Part shown: positions 1 through 7,747 of the stretch, in pieces
How the letters are laid out: each line of letters starts with the position of its first letter
How positions within the stretch are numbered: the first letter of the stretch is position 1
Notes under the pieces: model-generated
The model's database searches: none
Seen by the model: the letters and a program-made list of their open reading frames with translations, nothing else
What the model was told of the DNA's origin: nothing
Source: Marimonas lutisalis
GTDB taxonomy: Bacteria; Pseudomonadota; Alphaproteobacteria; Rhodobacterales; Rhodobacteraceae
DNA length: 64,000 nucleotides
Direction: 5' to 3'
Assembly (NCBI RefSeq): GCF_005434965.1
Contig: NZ_SKCI01000001.1
Location: forward strand, 1,510,952 to 1,574,951
Made by a program: the position numbers and the translations under genes

Positions 1-20
1 CCGGATGCTCTTCTAGAAAT

Positions 21-60
21 TTCGCAGAAAGTTCGTTTTCGATTTTTCTGCGAAAAATCG
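21..60 (-). terminator. Candidate terminator hairpin downstream of preA
   Basis: Ten-base arms at 21-30 and 45-54 are perfectly complementary and lie just past the preA stop codon on the minus strand. An alternative, mutually exclusive hairpin pairs 40-47 with 53-60. On the minus strand the first hairpin is followed by an AT-rich stretch but not a clean U-run. It probably ends the preTA transcript; termination strength cannot be judged from sequence. Confidence 0.45.
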
Positions 61-62
61 GA

Positions 63-1367
63 CTACTCCGCCGCGCAGGCCCCCGGGTTGTTGGGGTGTG
101 TCGTCCAGTTTGCGTAGTCGTCCGAAACCGTCTCGCCGGTTCGGGGATCGACCGAGCCGGCCGTCATGCGCTCCATGGTGATGCAGTCCTCGACCGGGCA
201 GACATTGACGCAGAGGTTGCAGGCGACGCATTCGGCATCGTTCACCTCGAACACCCGGCCCTCTTTCATCCAGATCGCCTGGTGCGAGGTGTCTTCGCAG
301 GCGGCATAGCAGCGGCCACACTTGATGCACTTGTCCTGGTCGATCTTGGCCTTGGTGACGTAGTTCAGGTTCAGGTACTGCCAGTCGGTGACATTCGGCA
401 CCGCCTGCCCGATAAACTCAGCGGTGCTGGCATAGCCCTTCTTGTCCATCCAGTCGCTGAGGCCCGAAATCATTTCCTGCACCACCTTGAAGCCATAGGT
501 CATGGCCGCCGTGCAGACCTGCACGTTACCGGCGCCAAGCGCCATGAACTCGGCCGCGTCGCGCCATGTGGTTACACCGCCGATGCCCGAAATCGGCAAA
601 CCGGCGGTTTCGGGATCACGAGAGATTTCAGCGACCATGTTGAGCGCGATCGGTTTCACCGCCGGTCCGCACATGCCACCGTGGCTGCCCTTGCCGTCGA
701 TAGAGGGCTCGGGGCTGAAATCGTCGAGATTGACGGAGGTGATGGAACTCACCGTGTTGATCAGGCTGACGGCATCGGCGCCGCCGGCCCTGGCCGCGCG
801 GGCCGGGTAACGGATATCGCTGATATTGGGCGTCAGTTTCACGATAACCGGCTTGTCATAATTCTCCTTGCACCAGCGGGTGACCATTTCGATGTATTCG
901 GGAACCTGCCCCACCGCCGCGCCCATACCCCTTTCGGACATGCCGTGCGGGCAGCCGAAATTGAGTTCGATCCCGTCGCAGCCGGTTTCGGCCACGCGCG
1001 GCAGGATCGCTTTCCAACTTTCCTCGGTGCAGGGCACCATGAGCGACACGATCACCGCGCGGTCGGGATAGTCTTTTTTCACACGGGCGATTTCGTCGAG
1101 GTTGGTTTGCAGGGGCCGATCGGTGATCAGCTCGATATTGTTGAGCGCCAGAAGCCGGCGGTCTGCGCCCCACATCGCGCCATAACGCGGGCCGTTCACA
1201 TTAACGATCGGCGGGCCATCTTCGCCCAAGGTTTTCCAGACGACGCCGCCCCATCCCGCCTCGAAGGCGCGGCGGACGTTGTATTCCTTGTCCGTGGGCG
1301 GCGCCGAGGCGAGCCAGAACGGGTTGGGTGATTTGATACCAAGGAATTCTGTCGTAAGATCAGCCAT
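63..1367 (-). CDS. preA: NAD-dependent dihydropyrimidine dehydrogenase, catalytic subunit PreA
   Basis: This 434-residue protein is the FMN- and iron-sulfur-containing subunit that reduces uracil or thymine to the 5,6-dihydro form with electrons passed from PreT. An FMN-binding dihydroorotate-dehydrogenase-like TIM barrel fills about residues 5-300. The catalytic-loop motif CPHGM starts at residue 139, where the family's active-site cysteine sits. Two C-terminal [4Fe-4S] motifs follow, CIKCGRCYAAC at 347 and CVACNLCVNVC at about 380. A strong ribosome site (AAGGAGGG) precedes the ATG. The gene lies 15 bp downstream of preT, so the two are surely co-transcribed. A hydantoinase/dihydropyrimidinase partner is not in the window and may lie beyond the left edge. 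Confidence 0.95.
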   Translation of the reverse strand: MADLTTEFLGIKSPNPFWLASAPPTDKEYNVRRAFEAGWGGVVWKTLGEDGPPIVNVNGPRYGAMWGADRRLLALNNIELITDRPLQTNLDEIARVKKDYPDRAVIVSLMVPCTEESWKAILPRVAETGCDGIELNFGCPHGMSERGMGAAVGQVPEYIEMVTRWCKENYDKPVIVKLTPNISDIRYPARAARAGGADAVSLINTVSSITSVNLDDFSPEPSIDGKGSHGGMCGPAVKPIALNMVAEISRDPETAGLPISGIGGVTTWRDAAEFMALGAGNVQVCTAAMTYGFKVVQEMISGLSDWMDKKGYASTAEFIGQAVPNVTDWQYLNLNYVTKAKIDQDKCIKCGRCYAACEDTSHQAIWMKEGRVFEVNDAECVACNLCVNVCPVEDCITMERMTAGSVDPRTGETVSDDYANWTTHPNNPGACAAE

Positions 1368-1382
1368 TTTGCCGGCCCTCCT

Positions 1383-2714
1383 TCAACCCATCAGGGTCTG
1401 GTGAATGTCTTCAGCCGCGTCGCGGCCCTGGGCCACGGCGGTTACCGTCAGGTCTTCGCCGGGCGCCGAGCAGTCGCCACCAGCCCAGACGCGGGCTAGA
1501 GAGGTCTTGTGTGTCTCGTCTGCCAAGAGCGCCGAGCCGTCGCGTGCGAGGCCATCTGGCGCATTTTCGAGCGTCTGGCCTATGGCCAGCAGTACCTGGT
1601 CCGCTGGCAGATCGAAGGTTTCGCCCGTGCCGGCCAGCTTTCCCGCCTCTTGCGCGGTGTATTCGAAGCTTACCCCGGTCACGTCCCCTGCACCGGTTGC
1701 TGCAACAGGTTGGGCATTGAACACCAAAGTGACGCCCTTGGCGGCGGCAAGATCCTGTTCGAACCGGCTGGCGGGCATCTCGCCGCGGGCGCGACGATAG
1801 ACTATGGTGACGTTTTCCGCGCCCAGCAGCTTGGATTGTACCGCGGCATCGACGGCGGTCATACCGCCGCCGATGACCACGACATTGCGCCCGACAGGCA
1901 CGGAGGAGAGATCGCCGGCCTGACGCAGATCGGCGATGAAATCGACCGCGGGGCGGATACCCCCGAGATCGAACCCGGGCAATGCGTGCACACCCGGCTT
2001 GCCCATCCCGAGGAACACGGCATCATGATCCGCCACCAGCTGGTCGAGCGTTTCGTCCCGTCCCAGCTGCTGACCGTAACGGATTTCAATGCCGCCTATG
2101 CCGAGCAGCCAGTCGACCTCGGCCCGGGCGAAATCGTCGACGGTTTTGTAGCTGGCGATCCCGTATTCGTTGAGACCGCCGGGCTTGTCGCGCTTTTCGA
2201 AGACCACGACGTCATGGCCATGCATGGCAAGGCGGTGGGCACAAGCCAGGCCGGCCGGGCCTGCCCCCACCACGGCCACCTGCTTGCCAGTGGGCGCCGC
2301 ACGGGAGAACGGTTGCGGGCCCTTGGCCATCACGGCATCGGTGGCGAAACGCTGAAGCCGCCCGATCTCGACTGGTTTACCTTCGGCGATTTCACGCACG
2401 CAGGCCTCTTCGCAGAGCGTTTCGGTCGGGCAGACCCGGGCGCACATGCCACCCAGAATGTTCTGCTCGAGGATCGTCTTGCCCGCCGCCAAGGGCGTGC
2501 CGGTGGCGATCTGGCGGATGAAGAGCGGGATGTCGATCGAGGTGGGACAGGCCGTGATACAGGGCGCATCATGGCAGAAATAGCAGCGATCGGCGGCCAC
2601 GTGGGCCTCGTGCGCATCGAGCGGCGGATGCAGGTCCGCGAAATTCTCACTCAGAACCTCGGCCGACAGACGGCCTGCAACGATTCCGGGGGTTCGTGTC
2701 GAATGCGCCATCAT
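1383..2714 (-). CDS. preT: NAD-dependent dihydropyrimidine dehydrogenase, electron-transfer subunit PreT
   Basis: This 443-residue flavoprotein takes electrons from NAD(P)H and passes them through FAD and iron-sulfur clusters to PreA in reductive pyrimidine catabolism. N-terminal cysteine clusters (CYFCHDAPCITACP, then CARVCPTETLCEEAC) are the glutamate-synthase-small-subunit-like Fe-S region. The FAD motif VVGAGPAGL and the nucleotide motif VIGGGMTAVDAA follow in order. The open frame extends 33 codons further upstream, but I place the start at 2714 because a GAGAGGTG ribosome site precedes it and similarity to the family begins there; a second ATG follows immediately. The 130 bp before the gene are AT-rich and probably hold its own promoter, separate from the liv operon. 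Confidence 0.93.
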   Translation of the reverse strand: MMAHSTRTPGIVAGRLSAEVLSENFADLHPPLDAHEAHVAADRCYFCHDAPCITACPTSIDIPLFIRQIATGTPLAAGKTILEQNILGGMCARVCPTETLCEEACVREIAEGKPVEIGRLQRFATDAVMAKGPQPFSRAAPTGKQVAVVGAGPAGLACAHRLAMHGHDVVVFEKRDKPGGLNEYGIASYKTVDDFARAEVDWLLGIGGIEIRYGQQLGRDETLDQLVADHDAVFLGMGKPGVHALPGFDLGGIRPAVDFIADLRQAGDLSSVPVGRNVVVIGGGMTAVDAAVQSKLLGAENVTIVYRRARGEMPASRFEQDLAAAKGVTLVFNAQPVAATGAGDVTGVSFEYTAQEAGKLAGTGETFDLPADQVLLAIGQTLENAPDGLARDGSALLADETHKTSLARVWAGGDCSAPGEDLTVTAVAQGRDAAEDIHQTLMG

Positions 2715-2844
2715 GGCACCTCTCGCTGGCTTCCTTTCATTCAGCGTGCCACAGAATATTTTTTTATCAAATGGTAAATTTTCGAGAATGCGGAAAACAC
2801 ACTGATGCTGCATTCAACGCCCGAAAATTATGCAGGTTTTGCAG

Positions 2845-3534
2845 TCAGACGCCGAGGTAGCGGTCGCGGCGTTCATCGTCCAGCGCGTCGAAGGCACCGC
2901 CCCAGACCGAGCGACCACGCTCGAGAATCACACCGCGATCGGCAACGGTGGACAACTCCCTGAGCGACTTGTCGACCACGAGGATGGCAAGACCCGTGTC
3001 GCGCTTGAGACGGCCGATGGCGGCCCAGATTTCGTTGCGGATCACGGGGGCCAGGCCCTCGGTAGCCTCATCCAGGATCAAAAGGCGCGGATTGGTCATC
3101 AGCGCGCGGCCGATGGCGAGCATCTGCTGTTCGCCGCCAGATAGCGATGCCGCCATCTGGTTCTGGCGTTCTTCTAGGCGCGGAAAGAACTCGGACACGC
3201 TGCGCAGGGTCCAGTCACCCGGACGGGCCGAAGCCAGAAGGTTCTCACGCACTGTGAGATTGGGGAAACAGCGCCGGCCTTCGGGCACAAGGCCGATGCC
3301 GGCACGCGCGGCCCGGTAGGACGGCCAGCGCGCCATATCATGGCCATCGAGCATAACCGCCCCGCCTCGATGTTTCAGCATCCGGCAAATCACCTTGATC
3401 GTCGTGGACTTGCCCATGCCGTTGCGCCCCATGAGCGCCAGAACCTCACCCTGGTCGAGGCTGAGCGACACATCAAAGAGCGCCTGGCTGGGACCGTAGA
3501 AGGCCGAGATGTTCTGAAGCCGCAAGAGGCTCAT
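2845..3534 (-). CDS. livF: Branched-chain/aromatic-acid-type ABC transporter ATPase, LivF family
   Basis: This 229-residue ATP-binding subunit is the last gene of the five-gene importer and overlaps livG by 4 bp. Walker A is GRNGMGKST, the signature motif is LSGGEQQMLA and Walker B is LLILDEATEG. The switch (H-loop) region reads VVDKS, without the histidine; many LivF-type subunits vary here. It forms the ATPase heterodimer with LivG on the cytoplasmic side. The family imports branched-chain amino acids, amides or aromatic acids, and sequence alone does not fix the substrate; location opposite an anthranilate operon favours an aromatic compound. Confidence 0.9.
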   Translation of the reverse strand: MSLLRLQNISAFYGPSQALFDVSLSLDQGEVLALMGRNGMGKSTTIKVICRMLKHRGGAVMLDGHDMARWPSYRAARAGIGLVPEGRRCFPNLTVRENLLASARPGDWTLRSVSEFFPRLEERQNQMAASLSGGEQQMLAIGRALMTNPRLLILDEATEGLAPVIRNEIWAAIGRLKRDTGLAILVVDKSLRELSTVADRGVILERGRSVWGGAFDALDDERRDRYLGV

Positions 3535-4286
3535 GCGTCGTCCTCCTCGCCGAGATAGGCCTCGCGCACCTGCGAGTTGGCGCGGATCTCGTCCGGGGTG
3601 CCGGTGGCGATGATCCGGCCGTAGACCAGCACGCTGATCCGATCGGCCAGCTGGAACACGGCGTCCATGTCATGTTCGACCAGCAGGATCGGCGCGCGGG
3701 ATTTGAGGCCGTGCAGGAAGTTCACCAGCAGCGCCGACCCATCGGCGCCGAGCCCGGCCATCGGCTCATCCATCAGGAATACGTGCGGTTTGAGCGTGAG
3801 CGCGACGGCCACTTCGAGCTGACGGCGTTGTCCGTGCGACAGGTCGGCGGTGCGGAAATGAGCGAATTCATCCAGTCCCACCTCGCTCAGGGCGGCCATT
3901 GCGGTATCGCGCAGGTCAGCCTGTTTCATCACCGGACGCCACAGCCCCGGCGCGCGGTGGCGGGCGCCGAGCGCGCCAAGCACGGCGTTTTGAAGCACCG
4001 TGTCCTCCATCGCCAGCGAGGAAATCTGGAAAGTGCGGCCCAGCCCGGCCTGCGCGCGGGCCACGGGGCCATCAAGGGTCACGTTGCGCCCTTCGAGCCA
4101 GACCTCGCCTGTGTCGGGTTTCAGGCTTCCGGCGATCTGGGCGATCAGGGTGGATTTGCCCGCCCCGTTCGGTCCGATCAGCGCATGGATTTCGCCGGCG
4201 CGCAGATCGAGCGAGACATCGTCAGACGCCTTGAGCGCACCGAAGCTTTTGGAAATGCCGCGAATGTCGAGGATAGCATCAGTCAT
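3531..4286 (-). CDS. livG: Branched-chain/aromatic-acid-type ABC transporter ATPase, LivG family
   Basis: This 251-residue ATPase shows Walker A GPNGAGKST, signature LSHGQRRQLEVA, Walker B VFLMDEPMAGLG and a canonical LLVEHDM switch histidine. The start is taken at the second of two closely spaced ATGs (4286) because the GGGGG ribosome site abuts the first one (4292) but sits at a normal distance from the second. It overlaps the end of livM, as expected in a tightly translated permease/ATPase operon. It would pair with LivF. Confidence 0.9.
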   Translation of the reverse strand: MTDAILDIRGISKSFGALKASDDVSLDLRAGEIHALIGPNGAGKSTLIAQIAGSLKPDTGEVWLEGRNVTLDGPVARAQAGLGRTFQISSLAMEDTVLQNAVLGALGARHRAPGLWRPVMKQADLRDTAMAALSEVGLDEFAHFRTADLSHGQRRQLEVAVALTLKPHVFLMDEPMAGLGADGSALLVNFLHGLKSRAPILLVEHDMDAVFQLADRISVLVYGRIIATGTPDEIRANSQVREAYLGEEDDA

Positions 4287-5268
4287 CGTCATCCCCCTTG
4301 CCCTGCCCCGCCAACAGCCCGATCAACCCGCCGCGCGCAAACAGCACCACGATCAGCAGAAGCGCGCCCAGATAGATGTGCCAGTATTCCGACAGGCCGC
4401 CCAGCACCTCTTCGAGCAGGATGAACAGAGCCGCCCCAGCCACCGGCCCGAAGAGCCGCGCCACGCCGCCCAGGATCACGAAGACCATGATTTCACCGCT
4501 GGTCTGCCAGCTGAACATCGTGGGGCTGACAAAGCGGTTGAGATCGGCATAGAGGGCGCCGGCCAGCCCGGTGATGGCCCCCGAGATGATAAAGGCCATG
4601 AGGCGCAAGCGGTAGGGTTCGATCCCCACGGCGCGCACGCGTGCCTCGTTCTGGCGGGCGGCATTGAGGGCGAGGCCGAAGCCCGAGCGCGCAAGCCGCG
4701 CCACGACGAACAGAGCAAGCAACAGGATCACGAAACAGAGCCCATAGAACTGGATCGGATCGAGCGTGTTGAGCCCCGGGAAATGATCACGCACGTAGAT
4801 CGAAAGGCCGTCTTCGCCGCCATAGGCCGGCCAGGAGATGGTGAAGTAGTAGAACATCTGCCCGAAGGCGAGCGTGATCATGATGAAATAAACGCCCGAG
4901 GTCCGCAGGGACAGCGCGCCGGTGGCCAGGGCGACCAGCGCCGAGACAACGATCGCCAGCAGCCAGATGACGGGCATGGATTGTGTGCCCTCGATCAGGA
5001 ACGGCCATTCCATGATCGGGTCATAACTTTGGGCATGACTGGCTAGGATACCGGCGGCATAGCCACCAATGCCGAAGAACATGGCGTGGCCGAGGCTGAC
5101 CAAGCCGCCAAGGCCAAGCGCCAGGTTCAGACCGACACCGGCCAGCGCGAGGATCACCACCTTGGTGGTGAGCGTGATGACATAGGGTTCATCGGCCATG
5201 TAGGCCCAGAGCGGCACCGCCAGCAGGCCCACCACGATGAGCGCGTTGATGAGAGGTTCGCGACGCAT
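4279..5268 (-). CDS. livM: ABC transporter permease, LivM family
   Basis: This 329-residue polytopic inner-membrane protein begins only 3 bp after livH. Many hydrophobic segments are visible, and the conserved block LNLALGLGGLVSLGHAMFF near residue 50 is typical of LivM/LivH-type permeases. A cytoplasmic loop with the motif AARQNEARVRAVGI, which couples to the ATPase in this family, follows in the middle of the protein. The C-terminus ends in an acidic GKGDDDD tail. Together with LivH it forms the transmembrane channel. Confidence 0.92.
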   Translation of the reverse strand: MRREPLINALIVVGLLAVPLWAYMADEPYVITLTTKVVILALAGVGLNLALGLGGLVSLGHAMFFGIGGYAAGILASHAQSYDPIMEWPFLIEGTQSMPVIWLLAIVVSALVALATGALSLRTSGVYFIMITLAFGQMFYYFTISWPAYGGEDGLSIYVRDHFPGLNTLDPIQFYGLCFVILLLALFVVARLARSGFGLALNAARQNEARVRAVGIEPYRLRLMAFIISGAITGLAGALYADLNRFVSPTMFSWQTSGEIMVFVILGGVARLFGPVAGAALFILLEEVLGGLSEYWHIYLGALLLIVVLFARGGLIGLLAGQGKGDDDD

Positions 5269-5271
5269 GAC

Positions 5272-6189
5272 TCAGGCGCTCCCGTAAAGCCCGGTGGGCT
5301 TGATCAGCAGAACGGCGGCCATGAGGATGTAGATCGACATCGAGGCCAGAGCCGCGCCAACCGCGGTGGCCGAGGACGGATCCATGAACGTTCCGAAGAG
5401 CACGGGCAGCAGGACGCGACCCATCGTGTCGGTCAGCCCCACCAAGACCGCGCCGACAAACGCGCCGCGGATCGAGCCGATCCCGCCGATCACGATGGTG
5501 ACGAAAGCAAGGATCAGCACTGGTTCGCCCATGCCGACCTGCACCGACTGGATAGCGCCGACCAGCGCACCGGCGAACCCGGCGAGCGCCGCGCCCAGGG
5601 CGAACACAGCCGTGTAGAGCACCGAGATGTTGACGCCGAGCGCGCCGATCATCTCGCGATCGCTTTCACCGGCGCGGATGCGCATACCGATGCGGGTGCG
5701 GGTAATCAGCAGGTACATCGCCAGCGCGACCAGGAGGCCGAAGCCGATGATGGCAAGGCGATAGGCCGGGTAATTGATGCCGAAGGGCAGAGCTACGGCG
5801 CCCGACAAAGCCGCCGGCACATCGAGGTAGAGGGGGAACGACCCGAATACCCAGCGGGTGCCTTCGGAAAATATAAGGATCAGCGCGAAGGTGGCGAGCA
5901 CCTGATCGAGGTGATCGCGATCATAGAGCCGGCGGATCACCACTATTTCCACGATCACGCCCGCCAGCGCCGCAGCCGCCAGCGAGGCGATGAGCGCCAG
6001 GGTGAACGAGCCGGTCGCGGCCGCCACGGCGGCGGCGGCAAACGCCCCGACCATGTAAAGCGAGCCGTGCGCAAGATTGATGAGCCCCATCACGCCAAAA
6101 ATAAGCGTCAGCCCAGCCGCCATGAGAAACAGCATGACGCCGAACTGAAGCCCATTGAGGAGCTGCTCGATCAGAAGGATCAGGTTCAT
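5272..6189 (-). CDS. livH: ABC transporter permease, LivH family
   Basis: This 305-residue integral membrane protein is the first permease gene after the solute-binding protein. It starts with the typical LivH pattern QLLNGLQFGVMLFLMAAGLT and MGLINLAHGSLYM, and contains about eight hydrophobic segments. The coupling-loop region TRTRIGMRIRAGESDREMIGAL is clear. It would form the heterodimeric channel with LivM. A stable intercistronic hairpin separates it from the binding-protein gene, which suggests higher expression of the binding protein. Confidence 0.92.
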   Translation of the reverse strand: MNLILLIEQLLNGLQFGVMLFLMAAGLTLIFGVMGLINLAHGSLYMVGAFAAAAVAAATGSFTLALIASLAAAALAGVIVEIVVIRRLYDRDHLDQVLATFALILIFSEGTRWVFGSFPLYLDVPAALSGAVALPFGINYPAYRLAIIGFGLLVALAMYLLITRTRIGMRIRAGESDREMIGALGVNISVLYTAVFALGAALAGFAGALVGAIQSVQVGMGEPVLILAFVTIVIGGIGSIRGAFVGAVLVGLTDTMGRVLLPVLFGTFMDPSSATAVGAALASMSIYILMAAVLLIKPTGLYGSA

Positions 6190-6215
6190 ATGCCCGAAAG
6201 ACCTGCCAAGAGGAT

Positions 6216-6240
6216 CGCCGGGGCGCAGAGCACCCCGGCG
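6216..6240 (-). terminator. Intercistronic hairpin between solute-binding protein and livH
   Basis: Arms 6216-6226 and 6230-6240 form, in minus-strand RNA, an 11-bp GC stem with one G-U pair and a three-base loop. No U-run follows, so it is more likely an mRNA-stabilising or attenuating element than a full terminator. Its core at 6220-6237 recurs with one mismatch at 7710-7727. Confidence 0.55.
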
Positions 6241-6249
6241 ACGCCTGTC

Positions 6250-7386
6250 TTACATCTTGCAGTCGGCGCCGTAGACGTCGGTGTGGTCCTTGGCGGCCAC
6301 GCCGATCACCTTGTTGGTGACAACATCGCCCTCTTTTACCACCTCGCGCATGTAGATGGTGTGGATCGGGTGATGGTTCGGCGCGAACTTGAAGTCACCC
6401 CGGACCGACTGGAAGTCGGCTGCTTCGAGCGCGGCGCGGAAGGCATCGGCATCCTTGACGTCGGCTTTGGCCGCGGCCGAGGCGAGCAGCAGACCGGTGT
6501 CATAGCCCTGCGCGGCGTAGAGCGACGGCAGGCGGCCGAACTCTTCCTGGAAGGCCGCGACGAACTCGGCATTGCCGGGCACATCGAGGTCTTTCGACCA
6601 GTGCGAGGTGTTCTTCACGCCAAGCGCAGCCTCGCCGATGGCGCCGAGGATGCCCTGATCGAAGCTGAAGGCCGGACCCATGACGGGCTTTTCAGCACCA
6701 GAGCCGGCATATTGCTTCATGAAGGAAATCCCCATGCCGCCGGGCAGGAAGTAGTAGATCATGTCGGCATCCGACGCCTTGATCTGGGCGATCTCGGCGG
6801 CGTAATCGGTCTGGCCAAGCTTGGTATAGACCTCGTCGCTCACTTCACCTTTGTAGAACCGCTTGAAGCCCGCGATCATATCCTTGCCCGCCGGGTAGTT
6901 GGGCGCCATCAGGAACACCTTGCCGATACCGTTTTCCGACGCCCAGGCGCCCGCGGCTTCGTTGAAGGCGTCATTCTGCCAGCTGACGTTGAAATAGTTC
7001 TTGTGACAGCCCTTGCCCGCCAGTGCCGAAGGTCCGGCATTGGGCGAGAGATAGAACTTGCCCTGCGCCGTTACGGCCGGAACGACCGCCATTGCCAGGT
7101 TGGACCAGATAATGCCGGTCAGCACGTCGACTTTTTCCGATTGCACCAGCTTGTCGGCCAGTTGAACGGCGACATCGGGTTTGCGCTGATCGTCCTCGAC
7201 AATGAGTTCGATATCGGCGCCGGTCTTCTTCATGGCCAGCATGAAGCCGTCGCGCACGTCGATTCCAAGGCCCGCGCCGCCGCCTGAAAGCGTGGTGATC
7301 ATGCCCACCTTCACGCCTTCGGCATAAGCCGCACCTGCTGTCATCGCGGCGGCACAGGCCGCCAACATCAGGGATTTGAGTTTCAT
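6250..7386 (-). CDS. Periplasmic solute-binding protein of the Liv-type ABC importer
   Basis: This 378-residue Leu/Ile/Val-type binding protein (Peripl_BP_6 fold) is exported; residues 1-22 form a signal peptide with an AYA cleavage site before EGVKVG. The start at 7386 is preferred over one 8 codons upstream because GGGAGG precedes it and the signal peptide begins there. It heads the operon with livHMGF. Liv-type proteins bind branched-chain amino acids, amides, or aromatic acids such as benzoate and phenylpropanoids. Divergence from the anthranilate-CoA operon makes an aromatic or tryptophan-derived ligand plausible, but no binding residue can be read with certainty. Confidence 0.88.
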   Translation of the reverse strand: MKLKSLMLAACAAAMTAGAAYAEGVKVGMITTLSGGGAGLGIDVRDGFMLAMKKTGADIELIVEDDQRKPDVAVQLADKLVQSEKVDVLTGIIWSNLAMAVVPAVTAQGKFYLSPNAGPSALAGKGCHKNYFNVSWQNDAFNEAAGAWASENGIGKVFLMAPNYPAGKDMIAGFKRFYKGEVSDEVYTKLGQTDYAAEIAQIKASDADMIYYFLPGGMGISFMKQYAGSGAEKPVMGPAFSFDQGILGAIGEAALGVKNTSHWSKDLDVPGNAEFVAAFQEEFGRLPSLYAAQGYDTGLLLASAAAKADVKDADAFRAALEAADFQSVRGDFKFAPNHHPIHTIYMREVVKEGDVVTNKVIGVAAKDHTDVYGADCKM

Positions 7387-7662
7387 GGTTTTCCTCCCGG
7401 TTATGCGCAATATAGTGCCTCAGCCGTTACGAGCGCGGTGCTCCGCACAACTCGTCATCTGATAACGCTCTGTTTTCGTTGTCTTGCGATCACAGACACA
7501 TGTGGCAGATGCATTATACTGCTATTTTGCCTGCACAGGGTTCCGTTAGCGCGCACCGTTGTCAATACAAACTTGGCAAACATTCCCAAAAAGACACCCG
7601 GACCACCAAATGCATAAGCGTACCGCCCTCCACCATGATCACAGCTCGCTTTGGCCTTCGAT

Positions 7663-7678
7663 ATTTTAAGTTTGAAAT
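7663..7678. promoter_or_regulatory. Possible MarR-type operator upstream of anthranilate operon
   Basis: An imperfect inverted repeat (ATTTTAAG / TTTGAAAT, 6 of 8 positions complementary) lies 70 bp upstream of the first gene of an operon whose second gene encodes a MarR repressor. Family members of this kind often bind AT-rich palindromes in their own promoter and release on a CoA thioester. This is a candidate only. Confidence 0.25.
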
Positions 7679-7709
7679 AACTGCTGGCCGAGGTTACGCT
7701 TTCAGAAAA

Positions 7710-7727
7710 GGGGCGCAAAGCACCCCG
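7710..7727 (-). terminator. Candidate leftward terminator upstream of the monooxygenase gene
   Basis: On the minus strand the sequence forms GGGGTGC-TTT-GCGCCCC (one G-U pair) followed directly by TTTTCT, a textbook intrinsic-terminator layout facing left. It would stop antisense transcription from entering the importer operon. It could also act as a hairpin in the 5' leader of the rightward transcript, about 20 nt before the start codon. Confidence 0.45.
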
Positions 7728-7747
7728 CCGAATCATGGGAGGACAGG

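Larger units (their letters stand above)
7387..7747. other. Divergent intergenic region between ABC importer and anthranilate operons
   Basis: This 361-bp gap is the longest without a gene. It is notably AT-richer than its surroundings. It holds the promoters of the leftward importer and rightward catabolic operon, an imperfect AT-rich inverted repeat at 7663-7678, and a GC hairpin at 7710-7727 followed on the minus strand by a TTTTCT run. I could not identify convincing -35/-10 pairs. Confidence 0.6.

Noticed and set aside
96-1331. Long open frame antisense to preA
   Set aside because: No recognisable domain, low-complexity His/Arg/Gly-rich translation typical of the shadow frame in GC-rich DNA; the opposite strand is clearly preA.
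5086-7287. 733-codon open frame antisense to livM, livH and the binding-protein gene
   Set aside because: Composition is rich in Arg, His, Gln and Asp with no motifs; it spans three well-supported genes and is a codon-bias shadow.
7501-7520. TATACT as a -10 box for the anthranilate operon
   Set aside because: No acceptable -35 hexamer at 16-18 bp; kept only as a general remark that the gap is AT-rich.
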